Shown here in pieces: positions 54,091 through 63,500 of a DNA stretch of 64,000 nucleotides. Each line of letters starts with the position of its first letter. The first letter of the stretch is position 1. This stretch comes from Phenylobacterium montanum (GTDB lineage: Bacteria > Pseudomonadota > Alphaproteobacteria > Caulobacterales > Caulobacteraceae). The notes beneath the pieces are model-generated. The model did no database searches, was not told the origin of the DNA, and was given only the letters and a program-made list of their open reading frames with translations. The stretch is from assembly GCF_018135625.1 (NCBI RefSeq), contig NZ_CP073078.1, positions 3,814,501 to 3,878,500 of the forward strand, read 5' to 3'. Position numbers and translations under genes: made by a program.

Positions 54091-57000
54091 ATGACCCTCA
54101 CCCTTCCCCCGACCTCCGATTCGACCGTTCGGGAGGAACCGCCCCTGGAGGCGGCGTTCCGCGCGGCGCTGGGCGGCGGCGCGCTGAACCCGGCCCAGGC
54201 CGCGTTCATGGACCAGGCCGAGGACGACTACGATCCCAACGAACTGCCGGGCGTCGGCCTCGACGACCTGGCGGTCGGCTTCGGCGACTTCTGGGCCTGG
54301 GCCGCCCAGCGCGAGAGCCTGGACCCGGCCATCCGCATCGTCCCGGCCACCGGAAGCGACGGCCGCGACCTCGGCCTCGTGCGGCTCGAGATCCTGCAGG
54401 ACGACCGTCCCTTCCTCGTGGACAGCGTGATGGGCGAGATCGCCGAGAACGGCCTGCACGTGCGGGCCATGTTCCACGCGGTGGTCCCGGTCGCCCGCGA
54501 CGCCGATCATCGCCGGCTGGACCAGGGCGAGACGCATCTGGAATCGATGATCCAGGTGATATTCGACCCATTGGCTTCGGATGTGTCGGCCAAACTGCTG
54601 GCCGGGATCGAGATCACCCTCCTGGACGTGCGCCGCGCGGTGGGCGATCACGCCGCCATGCGCGCCCGCATGGACAGCGCCATCGCCGAGCTGGACGCCC
54701 AGGCCGCCCATTTCGAGCCCTCCGCCCTGCAGGAATACGAAGCCTTCCTCGAATGGCTGAAGGCCGACCACTTCATCTTTCTGGGCGCGCGAACCTACGA
54801 CTACCCGCGCAATCCCGACGGCTCCTATGCGGCGGAAGAGCCTCTGGACCAGCCGGAAGACAGCCTGGGGGTGCTGCGGGACCTGCGCCGAGGGGTGCTG
54901 CGCCGCGACAACGAGCCGGCGATCCTCAGCCGCGAACTGCAGGAGCACCTCAAGCACGACGCCCCGGTCACCGTCGCCCGCTCGAACCTGCATTCGCGGG
55001 TGCACCGCCGCACCACCATGGACTATGTGGGCGTGCGCCGTTATGGCCCCGACGGCTCCGCCATAGGCGAGATCCGCTTCGTCGGCCTGTTCACCTCCGA
55101 GGCCTATGACGCCCCCGCGGTCGAGACCCCGCTGATCCGGCGCAAGATCGCCTATGTGCTCAAGCAGGCCGGCGCCGCGCCCAAGAGCCACAGCGATCGC
55201 CGCCTGCGCAACGTGCTGGAGAACTATCCGCGCGACGAGCTGTTGCAGGCCAGCGAGGACGAGCTGCTGCAGACCGCGCTCAAGATCGTGCACCTGAACG
55301 ACCGGCCGCGGGTGCGCCTGTTCGCCCGGCTCGATCCCTTCGACCGCTTCGTCTCGGTGCTGCTGTTCCTGCCGCGCGACGCCTATCAGTCGGAACTGGC
55401 CGACAAGGCCGGCGCCCTGCTCACCGAGGCCTTCCATGGCGTCCTGCAGGCCACCTATCCGACCTTCTCCGACGCGCCCCTGGCCCGGGTGCAGTACATC
55501 ATCAGCGTCGAGCCGGGCCGCCATCCGACCCCCGATCTCGAGGCCCTGGAAGCCGCCATCACCGAGGCGTCGCGGTCCTGGGCCAGCCGGCTGGAAGCCG
55601 CCCTGCGCGAAGATCCGCGCACCCGCGACAGCGCCGCCGCCGTCGCCCAGGCCTATCAGAACGGCTTTCCCGCCGGCTACCGCGACCTCTATCCGGTCGA
55701 GGAGGCGATCAACGACATCGAGGTGATCGACAGCCTGGCCGAGGGCGAGCCGGTGCGCGTGCGCGCCTATCGCCGGGCGACGGACTCGGTGCTCAGCTTC
55801 CGCTTCAAGCTCTACCGCCCCGGCGGCGCCGCTCCCCTGGCCGACGTGCTGCCGATCCTGGAACGCATGGGCCTGAAGGCCATGGTCGAGGAGGGCTTCC
55901 CGATCCGCCGCGCTGGCGCTGACGGCGAAACCCGGGTGGTCTGGACCCACGAGTTCCAGCTCGACGACGAGCGCGGCGAAAGCCTGGTCTTCGACGACAT
56001 CAAGGCCGCCTTCGAGGCCGCCTTCGTCGCCGTGTGGACCGGCCGCACCGAGAACGACGGCTTCAACCGCCTGGTGCTCGAACTGGGCGTCTCCTGGCGC
56101 GAGGCGGCCCTGGTCCGCGCCCTGGCTCGCTATCGCCAGCAGTCGGGCCTCGATCCGTCCGAGGCGGTGCAGGCCCTGGCCCTGACCGACAACCCGAACG
56201 TCACCCGCCTGATCCTCGACCTGTTCCGCACCCAGTTCGACCCGGCCATCCAGGCCAGCGCCGACGTCCGGGTGACCATGGCCGGCGAGGTTATGGAGGA
56301 GATCCAGGCCGCGCTGCAGTCGGTCGAGAGCCTCGACGCCGACCGTGTGCTGCGGCGCCTCGCGGCCCTGACCCGCGCCCTGACCCGGACCAACTACTAT
56401 CAGACGGGCCCCGACGGCGAACCCAAGCCCTATATCAGCTTCAAGATCGCCTCGCGGCAGCTCGATGACCTGCCCCAGCCCAAGCCCTATCGCGAGATCT
56501 TCGTCTGGGCGCCGCATGTGGAGGGCGTGCACCTGCGCTTCGGCCCGGTGGCCCGCGGCGGCCTCAGATGGTCCGACCGCCGCGACGACTTCCGCACCGA
56601 GGTGCTAGGCCTGGTCAAGGCGCAGCAGGTCAAGAACGCGGTGATCGTGCCGGTCGGCTCCAAGGGCGGCTTCTATCCCAAGCAGAGCCCGCGCGGCGGC
56701 AGCGCCGAAGCTGTCCGCGCCGAGGCCGTGCGCGCCTACAAGACGTTCCTCTCCGGCCTCCTGGATGTGACCGACAATTTGTCGGCCGACGGCCAGGTGA
56801 TCCGCCCGCCGGCGGTGGTGGCTCTGGACGGCGACGATCCCTACCTGGTCGTGGCCGCCGACAAGGGCACAGCGACCTTCTCCGACATCGCCAACGGCGT
56901 GGCCGAGGACTACGGCTTCTGGCTGGGCGACGCCTTCGCGTCGGGCGGCTCGGTCGGCTACGACCACAAGGCCATGGGCATCACCGCTCGCGGGGCCTGG

Positions 57001-59016
57001 GAGGCGGTCAAGCGCCACTTCCGCGAGATGGGCAAGGACATCCAGAAGGAGCCCTTCACCGTCGCCGGCGTCGGCGACATGTCCGGCGACGTGTTCGGCA
57101 ACGGCATGCTGCTATCGGAAAAGATCCGCCTGGTGGCCGCCTTCGATCACCGCGACATCTTCATCGACCCCAATCCGGACCCGGCCGTCTCCTTCGCCGA
57201 GCGCAAGCGCCTGTTCGACCTGCCGCGCTCGTCCTGGGCCAGCTACGACGCCAGCCTGATCTCCCCGGGCGGCGGGGTGTTTTCGCGCAGCCTGAAGTCG
57301 ATCGAGCTGACCGACGAGATCAAGGCGCTGCTCGACCTCAAGGCCGACGCGGTCACCCCGACCGAGCTGATGAACGCGATCCTGAAGGCTCGGGTCGAGC
57401 TGCTCTATCTCGGCGGGGTCGGCACCTATGTGAAGGCGCCGTTCGAAAGCCACCTCGACGTGGGCGACAAGGCCAACGACGCCCTCCGCGTCGACGCCAC
57501 CCAGCTGCGCTGCAAGGTGATCGGCGAGGGGGCCAATCTCGGCGTCACCCAGTCGGGCCGCATCGTCTTCGCCCGCGCCGGCGGGCGGATCGACACCGAC
57601 GCCATCGACAATTCCGCCGGGGTCGACACCTCCGACCACGAGGTCAACATCAAGATCCTGACCGGCCTGGCCGAAGGGGCGGGGCGGCTGGACCGGCCCA
57701 GCCGCAATGCGCTCCTCGCGTCCATGACCGACGAGGTCGGGACCAAGGTGCTGCGCCACAACTACGACCAGACCCTGGCGCTGAGCCTGTTGCAGGTCAC
57801 CGCCGCGGAGGACCTGGAATCGCAGAACGCCTACATGGCCCAGCTCGAGGCCAAGGGCGCGCTGGACCGGGCGCTGGAGCGCCTGCCCGACAGCCATACC
57901 GTCGCCGACCTGGCACAGGCCGGCCAGGGCCTCAGCCGGCCGGAGCTCTCGGTGCTCCTGGCCTATGCCAAGCTCGACCTTGTCGACCAGATCATCGCCA
58001 GCCAGGGGCCGGACGATCCCTATTTCGTCGCCACCCTGCAGAACTATTTCCCCAAGGCCCTGGGGCCCTTCGCCGACGAGATGAAGCGCCACCGGCTGCG
58101 GCGCGAAATCATCGCCACCGTGGTCGGCAACGACATGGTCAATATCTGCGGCCCGACCTTCCCCTCGCGCCTGCGCGAGGCGGTCAAGGGCGACGCCCGC
58201 ACCCTGGTGGTGGGCTACGCCGCGTCCAAGGAGATCCTGCGCTTCGACGAGGCCTGGGAGGCGGTCGCCGCCCTCGACGGCAAGGCCCCCGCCGCCGCCC
58301 AGCATCAGATGTTCAAGCAGCTGGCCTCGGTGCTGCGCGCCCAGACCTTTAGCCTGGCCCAGCGCTCCGGCGGCCGGGGTCTGGTGGGCCAGGACGCGGC
58401 GATCAAGGTCAGCGACGTCACCGTCAAGCGCCTGATGGACTTCTACCGTCCTCGGGCCGACGAGCTGCGCCACGACCTGGTGGGCGTCCTGTCCTCGTTC
58501 GAGCAGCGCAACCTGGCCAAGCGCGTGCGCGCCCTGGTCAAGGACGGGGCGCCGGAGGACGTGGCCCGCCAGGTGGCCATGCTGCGGTCCCTGACGGTGA
58601 TCTGCGACCTGGCCGACCTCGCGCGTGCGGCCGACTGGCCGGTGGTGGCTGTGGCCCGCATCTATCACCAGGCCGGGGCCAGCTTCGGTTTCGAGCGGGT
58701 GCGCCAAGCCGCCGCCAGCCTTCCCGGCCGCGACAGCTTCGAGCGCCGCGCCGTGCGGCGCCTCGGCGAGGACCTGATGGCCGAGCAGGCCGCCCTGACC
58801 CGGGTGATCATGGCCTTCTCCGCCGGATCGCAGGCCGGCGAGGACGCCGCCCGCGCCCGCAGCACCGTCGCCTCCTGGTCGTCCCTCAACGCCCAGGCCG
58901 CCCAGGCCGCCCGCGACATCCTCAAGGATGTCGAGGAAGCCCCTGGCGGCTGGAGCTTCGCCAAGCTGACCATCGCCAGTTCCGCCCTGCGCGAGCTGAC
59001 GGTAGGGGTGAAGTAG
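54091..59016 (+). CDS. gdhB: NAD-dependent glutamate dehydrogenase, 180-kDa class
   Basis: 1641 residues, usual size for the large NAD-specific class of proteobacteria and actinomycetes. It deaminates glutamate to 2-oxoglutarate and ammonia, a catabolic role. The long N-terminal region (ACT-like domains, residues ~50-650) precedes the catalytic core: GGLRWSDRRDDFRTEVLGLV, NAVIVPVGSKGGFYPKQSPR with catalytic Lys, VGDMSGDVFGNGMLLSEKIR and GEGANLGVTQSGRIVFARAG. The C-terminal ~500 residues are the regulatory helical domain. No upstream ribosome site is strong; the ATG at 54091 gives the normal N-terminus. A terminator follows. Confidence 0.97.
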   Translation: MTLTLPPTSDSTVREEPPLEAAFRAALGGGALNPAQAAFMDQAEDDYDPNELPGVGLDDLAVGFGDFWAWAAQRESLDPAIRIVPATGSDGRDLGLVRLEILQDDRPFLVDSVMGEIAENGLHVRAMFHAVVPVARDADHRRLDQGETHLESMIQVIFDPLASDVSAKLLAGIEITLLDVRRAVGDHAAMRARMDSAIAELDAQAAHFEPSALQEYEAFLEWLKADHFIFLGARTYDYPRNPDGSYAAEEPLDQPEDSLGVLRDLRRGVLRRDNEPAILSRELQEHLKHDAPVTVARSNLHSRVHRRTTMDYVGVRRYGPDGSAIGEIRFVGLFTSEAYDAPAVETPLIRRKIAYVLKQAGAAPKSHSDRRLRNVLENYPRDELLQASEDELLQTALKIVHLNDRPRVRLFARLDPFDRFVSVLLFLPRDAYQSELADKAGALLTEAFHGVLQATYPTFSDAPLARVQYIISVEPGRHPTPDLEALEAAITEASRSWASRLEAALREDPRTRDSAAAVAQAYQNGFPAGYRDLYPVEEAINDIEVIDSLAEGEPVRVRAYRRATDSVLSFRFKLYRPGGAAPLADVLPILERMGLKAMVEEGFPIRRAGADGETRVVWTHEFQLDDERGESLVFDDIKAAFEAAFVAVWTGRTENDGFNRLVLELGVSWREAALVRALARYRQQSGLDPSEAVQALALTDNPNVTRLILDLFRTQFDPAIQASADVRVTMAGEVMEEIQAALQSVESLDADRVLRRLAALTRALTRTNYYQTGPDGEPKPYISFKIASRQLDDLPQPKPYREIFVWAPHVEGVHLRFGPVARGGLRWSDRRDDFRTEVLGLVKAQQVKNAVIVPVGSKGGFYPKQSPRGGSAEAVRAEAVRAYKTFLSGLLDVTDNLSADGQVIRPPAVVALDGDDPYLVVAADKGTATFSDIANGVAEDYGFWLGDAFASGGSVGYDHKAMGITARGAWEAVKRHFREMGKDIQKEPFTVAGVGDMSGDVFGNGMLLSEKIRLVAAFDHRDIFIDPNPDPAVSFAERKRLFDLPRSSWASYDASLISPGGGVFSRSLKSIELTDEIKALLDLKADAVTPTELMNAILKARVELLYLGGVGTYVKAPFESHLDVGDKANDALRVDATQLRCKVIGEGANLGVTQSGRIVFARAGGRIDTDAIDNSAGVDTSDHEVNIKILTGLAEGAGRLDRPSRNALLASMTDEVGTKVLRHNYDQTLALSLLQVTAAEDLESQNAYMAQLEAKGALDRALERLPDSHTVADLAQAGQGLSRPELSVLLAYAKLDLVDQIIASQGPDDPYFVATLQNYFPKALGPFADEMKRHRLRREIIATVVGNDMVNICGPTFPSRLREAVKGDARTLVVGYAASKEILRFDEAWEAVAALDGKAPAAAQHQMFKQLASVLRAQTFSLAQRSGGRGLVGQDAAIKVSDVTVKRLMDFYRPRADELRHDLVGVLSSFEQRNLAKRVRALVKDGAPEDVARQVAMLRSLTVICDLADLARAADWPVVAVARIYHQAGASFGFERVRQAAASLPGRDSFERRAVRRLGEDLMAEQAALTRVIMAFSAGSQAGEDAARARSTVASWSSLNAQAAQAARDILKDVEEAPGGWSFAKLTIASSALRELTVGVK

Positions 59017-59022
59017 GGCCAA

Positions 59023-59056
59023 GCGGGCCGCCGCGCGCGGCCCGCGCCACTTTTCC
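59023..59056 (+). terminator. Terminator after gdhB
   Basis: A perfect 9-bp stem GCGGGCCGC (59023-59031) with GCGGCCCGC (59037-59045), then GCCACTTTTCCTCTT. Six bases after the stop codon. Confidence 0.8.
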
Positions 59057-59137
59057 TCTTCGCAACACAAGCTTCGCCGTGCAACCTCCCGGCGCGGCGG
59101 CGTCAGAAAGACCGCCGGCAACGGGAGGCGATCCGAC

Positions 59138-59560
59138 ATGCACAATCTTCTGGCGCTGGTCACCCTGGCCATGCTGCTGCTGTTCTTCTGGATGGCGATT
59201 CGCGTCGGCGGCGCGCGGGCCAAGTTCAAGGTCGACGCCCCGGCCACCACCGGCCATCCCGAGTTCGAGCGCCATTTCCGCGTTCAGGCCAATACGCAAG
59301 AAGGCCTGGTGGTGATGCTGCCGGCCCTTTGGATCTTCGCCCTGGCGCTCGACGCCCAAACTGGCGGCAAGCTGGGCGACGAGATCGGCGCGGCGCTGGG
59401 ACTGGTGTGGATCGTCGGTCGGGCCATCTACATGACCAGCTACGTCAAGGATCCGTCGAGCCGCAGCGCCGGTTTCGGCATCCAGGCGCTGGCGACCATG
59501 GTCGCGCTGCTGGGCGCCTTCGGCGTGGTCGCCTGGAGCCTCGCGACGCACGGAATATGA
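59138..59560 (+). CDS. MAPEG family membrane protein
   Basis: 140 residues, four membrane helices. LVTLAMLLLFFWMAIRVGGA, PATTGHPEFERHFRVQANTQ, EGLVVMLPALWIFALALDAQ and IGAALGLVWIVGRAIYMTSY match the MAPEG eicosanoid/glutathione family (the ERxFRxQxNxxE motif is typical of MGST-like members). It is a second MAPEG protein in this window beside the one at 9956. AACGGGAGGCGATCC precedes the ATG. Confidence 0.95.
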   Translation: MHNLLALVTLAMLLLFFWMAIRVGGARAKFKVDAPATTGHPEFERHFRVQANTQEGLVVMLPALWIFALALDAQTGGKLGDEIGAALGLVWIVGRAIYMTSYVKDPSSRSAGFGIQALATMVALLGAFGVVAWSLATHGI

Positions 59561-59692
59561 CCGGATTGTTTCTGAGCGGAGCCATATTGCGGCCCCGCTG
59601 ATCTGGGACAATCAAACTCCAGTAGGCCTGTGCGAGAACCCTCGCTGGGGCGTTGGGGAATAAAAGATGCGACACGACAAGGACGCACGCCG

Positions 59693-60253
59693 ATGAAGAA
59701 AGCCCTCCTCGCCTTTGCGGCGATCGCCTGCCTGGGCGCAGGCCTGGCCGGTTGCGAGACCGCCACGCCCTACCAGCCGCTCAAGCCCGGATCCCAGCAA
59801 TCGGGCGGCTATTCCGAATTCCGCATCGAGCCGGACCGATGGAAAGTCACCTTCCGCGGCAACGGCATGACCGCGCGCGAGACGGTGGAGACCTATCTGC
59901 TCTACCGCGCCGCCGAGCTGACCGTGAACCAGGGCTATGACTGGTTCGAGACCGTGCAGCGCGACACCGACAAGCACACCGAAACCTATGCCGACCCCAT
60001 GGGGCCCGGCCCCTATGGCTGGCGGCCCTACTGGCGCTATTGGGGGCCCGGTTATGGCTGGCGCGGCTGGGATCCCTACTGGGGTGGGCCGTTCTGGGCC
60101 GACCAGATCGACATCCATACGGTCGAGAAGTACGAGGCCTCGGCCGAGATCGTTATGGGCCATGGGCCGAAGCCCACCGACCACAAGCGCGCCTTCGACG
60201 CCCGGGCGGTGATGACCAACCTTTCGCCCAAGATCGTGCGCCCGACCCCGTAA
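59693..60253 (+). CDS. Outer-membrane lipoprotein, CC0125/CC1285 type
   Basis: 186 residues. Lipoprotein signal (MKKALLAFAAIACLGAGLAG, lipobox LAGC), then CETATPYQPLKPGSQQSGGY, a fold with FRIEPDRWKVTFRGNGMTAR and TVETYLLYRAAELTVNQGYD, a Trp/Tyr/Gly-rich loop (YGWRPYWRYWGPGYGWRGWD) and VEKYEASAEIVMGHGPKP. This matches a family described only in Caulobacterales and relatives, of unknown role. GACAAGGACGCACGCCG precedes the ATG. A perfect GC-rich stem follows the stop. Confidence 0.9.
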   Translation: MKKALLAFAAIACLGAGLAGCETATPYQPLKPGSQQSGGYSEFRIEPDRWKVTFRGNGMTARETVETYLLYRAAELTVNQGYDWFETVQRDTDKHTETYADPMGPGPYGWRPYWRYWGPGYGWRGWDPYWGGPFWADQIDIHTVEKYEASAEIVMGHGPKPTDHKRAFDARAVMTNLSPKIVRPTP

Positions 60254-60254
60254 C

Positions 60255-60294
60255 CGGACGCTCCCGCTTCGCCGATGCGGAGCGGGAGCGTCCG
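60255..60294 (+). terminator. Strong stem after the lipoprotein gene
   Basis: A perfect 14-bp stem around CGGACGCTCCCGCT (60255-60268) and AGCGGGAGCGTCCG (60281-60294), loop of 12. No T tract follows, so it may be Rho-assisted or simply stabilise the mRNA end. Confidence 0.55.
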
Positions 60295-60385
60295 TTGCGA
60301 CCTTGAAACTGGCTTGACCCGACCGTAGGGGCGGTGAAGAGTTATTAAGGCTCTTCACGGCTCGGCGGTGCGCGCGGGTGTGTCC

Positions 60386-60410
60386 GGAACTCCTTTGAAA
60401 CTCGTTCGTT
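60386..60410 (+). promoter_or_regulatory. EcfG promoter of the surface protein gene
   Basis: GGAAC (60386-60390), 16 bases, CGTT (60407-60410). Exact consensus, pointing at the large glycine-rich protein gene whose start is 160 bases further on. Confidence 0.8.
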
Positions 60411-60570
60411 AGAGCCGCGACGGCCGGATTGTGTGCTGTGCGGGCGTATGGCGGCGTTTGCGCCAATTTTGTTTCTCAGTTGCAAAAACTCAGTGCGTTG
60501 GCGCGCCGCTCCGGTTGGGCGGCGAGGCGTATGTGCGTGGATCGGACAGAGAACCGGCAGCGGGAACGCC

Positions 60571-63500
60571 ATGACCATCACCACCTACTACTCGGTCTCC
60601 ACCGAGGCCCAGCTCAATGCGGCCATCGCCGCCATCGACGTGGGCGGAGCCTCATCGGCGCCCTCGACCAGCTATGCGATCGTGATCACCACCGACCTGG
60701 TGCTGTCATCGGCCATCACCCGGATCAACCTCGCCTCGGGCGACACCCTGACCATCACCGGGAACACGGGCAGCGAGAGCCCGAGCGTCAACATTGACGG
60801 CGGCGCCACCTATCGCGGCTTCGTGGTCCAGGCGGGGACCGTGACCCTGGACAGCCTGAGCCTGACCAACCTGCAGGCCACGGGCGGCGCCGGCGGCGCC
60901 GGGGCCTCGGCCGGCGGCGGCGGGGCGGGCCTTGGCGGGGCGGTGTTCGTCGGCGCGGGCGCGGCGGTCGACCTGACCAACGACAGCTTCAGCGGCGACG
61001 GCGCGCAGGGCGGCGCTGGCGGCGCGATCACGGCCTCGGGAACCGGCGCCGGGGGCGCGGGCAGTCCCGGGACCGGGTTCGGCAACGGCGGCGCCGGCGG
61101 CGCAGTCGGGGGCTTCGGCGGCGGGGGCGGCTCGGGCGCGGCCGGCGGCTTCGGCGCCGGCTCCAACGGGGGCGGCGGCCTGGGCGCGGGCGGCGACCTC
61201 TTCGTGCAGCAGGGCGGGACCCTGACCATCGGCGCCGGCTCCAGCCTGAGCCAGGGCCAGGTCGCGGGTGGTGCAGGCGGCCACGCCTATGGCGGCGGGA
61301 TCTTCATCCAGGGAAATTCCAGCATCACCCTCGGCGCGGCGACCATCACCGGCGTGATCGCCGACCAGTCGGGCTCGGGCGGGACCGGCGTGAACGCCGG
61401 CGCCGGGAGCTTGCTCACCACCGGCGGGACGGTGCTATCGGGCGCCAACACCTTCACCGGCGGGATCCAGATCCGGGCGGGGACGCTGTCGCTCGAAGCC
61501 AAGGGCGCGGCAGGCGGCGGGGCGATCACCTTCGCCGCCGCCGGCGAGACCCTGATCATCGGCGCCGGCGACGCGCCCGCCAACGTCATCAAGGGCTTCG
61601 CCTTCGGCGAAACCATCGACCTCGCCGGCATGGGGGCGGCGACCTCGGCGACCATGACCGCCGGGAACAAGCTGGTGGTGCAGGGCGGCGGGACCAGCCC
61701 CGTGACCCTCAGCCTCGATCCGTCGGTGAGCTACGCCAGCGACACCTTCCTGCTAGCCTCGGACGGGAGCGGCGGAGCCAAGCTCACCTTCGTGCAGTCG
61801 ACCTTCAACGTGGCCAGCGAGAGCGACCTCAACACCGTGCTGTCCGAGATCGACGCCGGCGGCGTCTATGCGGCGCAGAACGTGCGCTATGTGATCAATC
61901 TCGCCGCCGGGATCAGCCTGACCAGCGACCTCGACGCCATCAACCTTCTGGGCGGCGACAGCCTGGTCATCAACGGCGCCCACCAGACCCTGGACGGCGG
62001 GGGCGCGCACCGAGGCTTCTTCGTCTATGCCGGCAAGGTCTCGATCAACGACCTGACCATCCAGAACGCGGTCGCGGCCGGCGGCGCGGGCGGGGCAGGG
62101 GCCTTGGCTGGCGGCGGCGGCGCCGGGCTCGGGGGCGGCCTCTTCATCGCCTCGGGCGGCTCGGCCAGCCTCAGCGACGTGGCCTTCCTGAACGACCAGG
62201 CCATCGGCGGGGCCGGCGGCGGAACGGGGACCGGCTATGGCGGCGGCGGCGGCCTCGGCGGCGCGGGCGGCGCGGGCTCGGGGATCTATGCGGGCGGCGG
62301 CGGCGGTATCGGGCTGAACGCCCGTGGCGGCGCCCATGGTCTCAATGCGGCTGGGAGCGGCGTCGTCCTGGGCGGCGGATCGGCGTCCGGCGGCGCCGGC
62401 CAGGGCAACCAGGGCGCCGGCGGGATCGACGGCGGCGGCGGCGGCTCGGGCGGAACCTATTCCGGCAGCGGACGCGATCCGCGATCCTATCCCGGCGCGG
62501 GCGGTTCCGGAGGCGTCGCCGCCAACGCCAATTTCGGCGGCGGCGCCGGCTCGGCCGAGCACGCCGGCTTCGGTGGCGGCGGGGCGGCCTACAACGGCGC
62601 GGTCAACGGGCCGGCCTATGCCGCCAGCGGGGTCGGCGGCTTCGGTGGCGGCGGGGCCGGAGGCCAGGCTGGCGGCTATGGCGGCGGGGCCAGCACAGGT
62701 GCGGGCGGCGGCGGCGGCCTGGGCGCCGGCGGGGCGGTGTTCGTCCAGCAGGGCGGCTCGCTCACCATCACCAGCGGCTCGGAAACCGGCGGATCGGCGA
62801 CCGGCGGCGCCGGCTCCGGCGGCTCGGCCTCGGGCCAGGGCCTGGGCGGCGGGCTGTTCCTGCAGGGCTCGTCCAGCCTGACCTTCGCCCCGGCGGCGGG
62901 CCAGACCGTCACCATTTCCGACGCCCTGGCCGACCAGGGCAGCGGGGCCTTGACCATGGCGGGCGCGGGAACGCTGGTGCTCAGCGCGGCCAACAGCTTC
63001 ACGCGCGGGATCTACATCAAGTCGGGAACCGTGACCCTGGGCGCCGCCGGCGCGGCGGGGACGGGGGTGATCAACTTCGCCTACGGCTCAATCGCCACCC
63101 TGAACGTGACCCACGGCGCCCTGCCCTCGAACATCATCTACGACTTCCTGCCGGGCGACGTGATCGATCTTCAGGGCGTAGGAACAGCGACTACGGCTGC
63201 GCTGGGATCGGGCGACGTGCTGCAGATCACCGGCGGCGGTGTCAATCTCAACCTGCAGCTCTTCACAGGGCTCAGCTATGTGGGTGAGAGCTTCGTCGCC
63301 GCGTCGGACGGCGCCGGCGGGACCAGGATCACCGCCACCACCACGAACAACGATCACCCGCCGCACATCTATGGCGGCGGCCAGACTGTGACCGGGAACG
63401 ACCACACCGCCTTCTTGCCGCTCAGCGGGATCAGCGTGGCCGACCTCGACACGACCCAGACCGAGACGGCGACCCTGACCCTGTCGGCGACCGCCAACGG

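Larger units (their letters stand above)
60254..60570. other. Leader region of the large surface protein gene
   Basis: 317 bases without a recognised gene. It holds a 14-bp stem (60255-60294), an 8-bp hairpin GTGAAGAG/CTCTTCAC (60334-60358) with an AT-rich loop, and an exact EcfG promoter (60386-60410). The 160 bases between promoter and start codon are a long untranslated leader. Confidence 0.7.

Noticed and set aside
53959-59250. Very long minus-strand frames (857 and 712 codons) opposite the glutamate dehydrogenase gene
   Set aside because: Shadow frames created by codon bias in a 68% GC gene; no recognisable domain, and the plus-strand product is certain.
60448-60570. Upstream in-frame ATG of the large surface protein
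   Set aside because: It lacks a ribosome site and would add about 41 residues unlike the module that begins at 60571; kept only as an alternative.
60870-62900. Dense GGCGGC repeats that might look like a CRISPR or tandem DNA repeat
   Set aside because: They are in-frame Gly/Ala codons of one protein without fixed repeat length or spacers.
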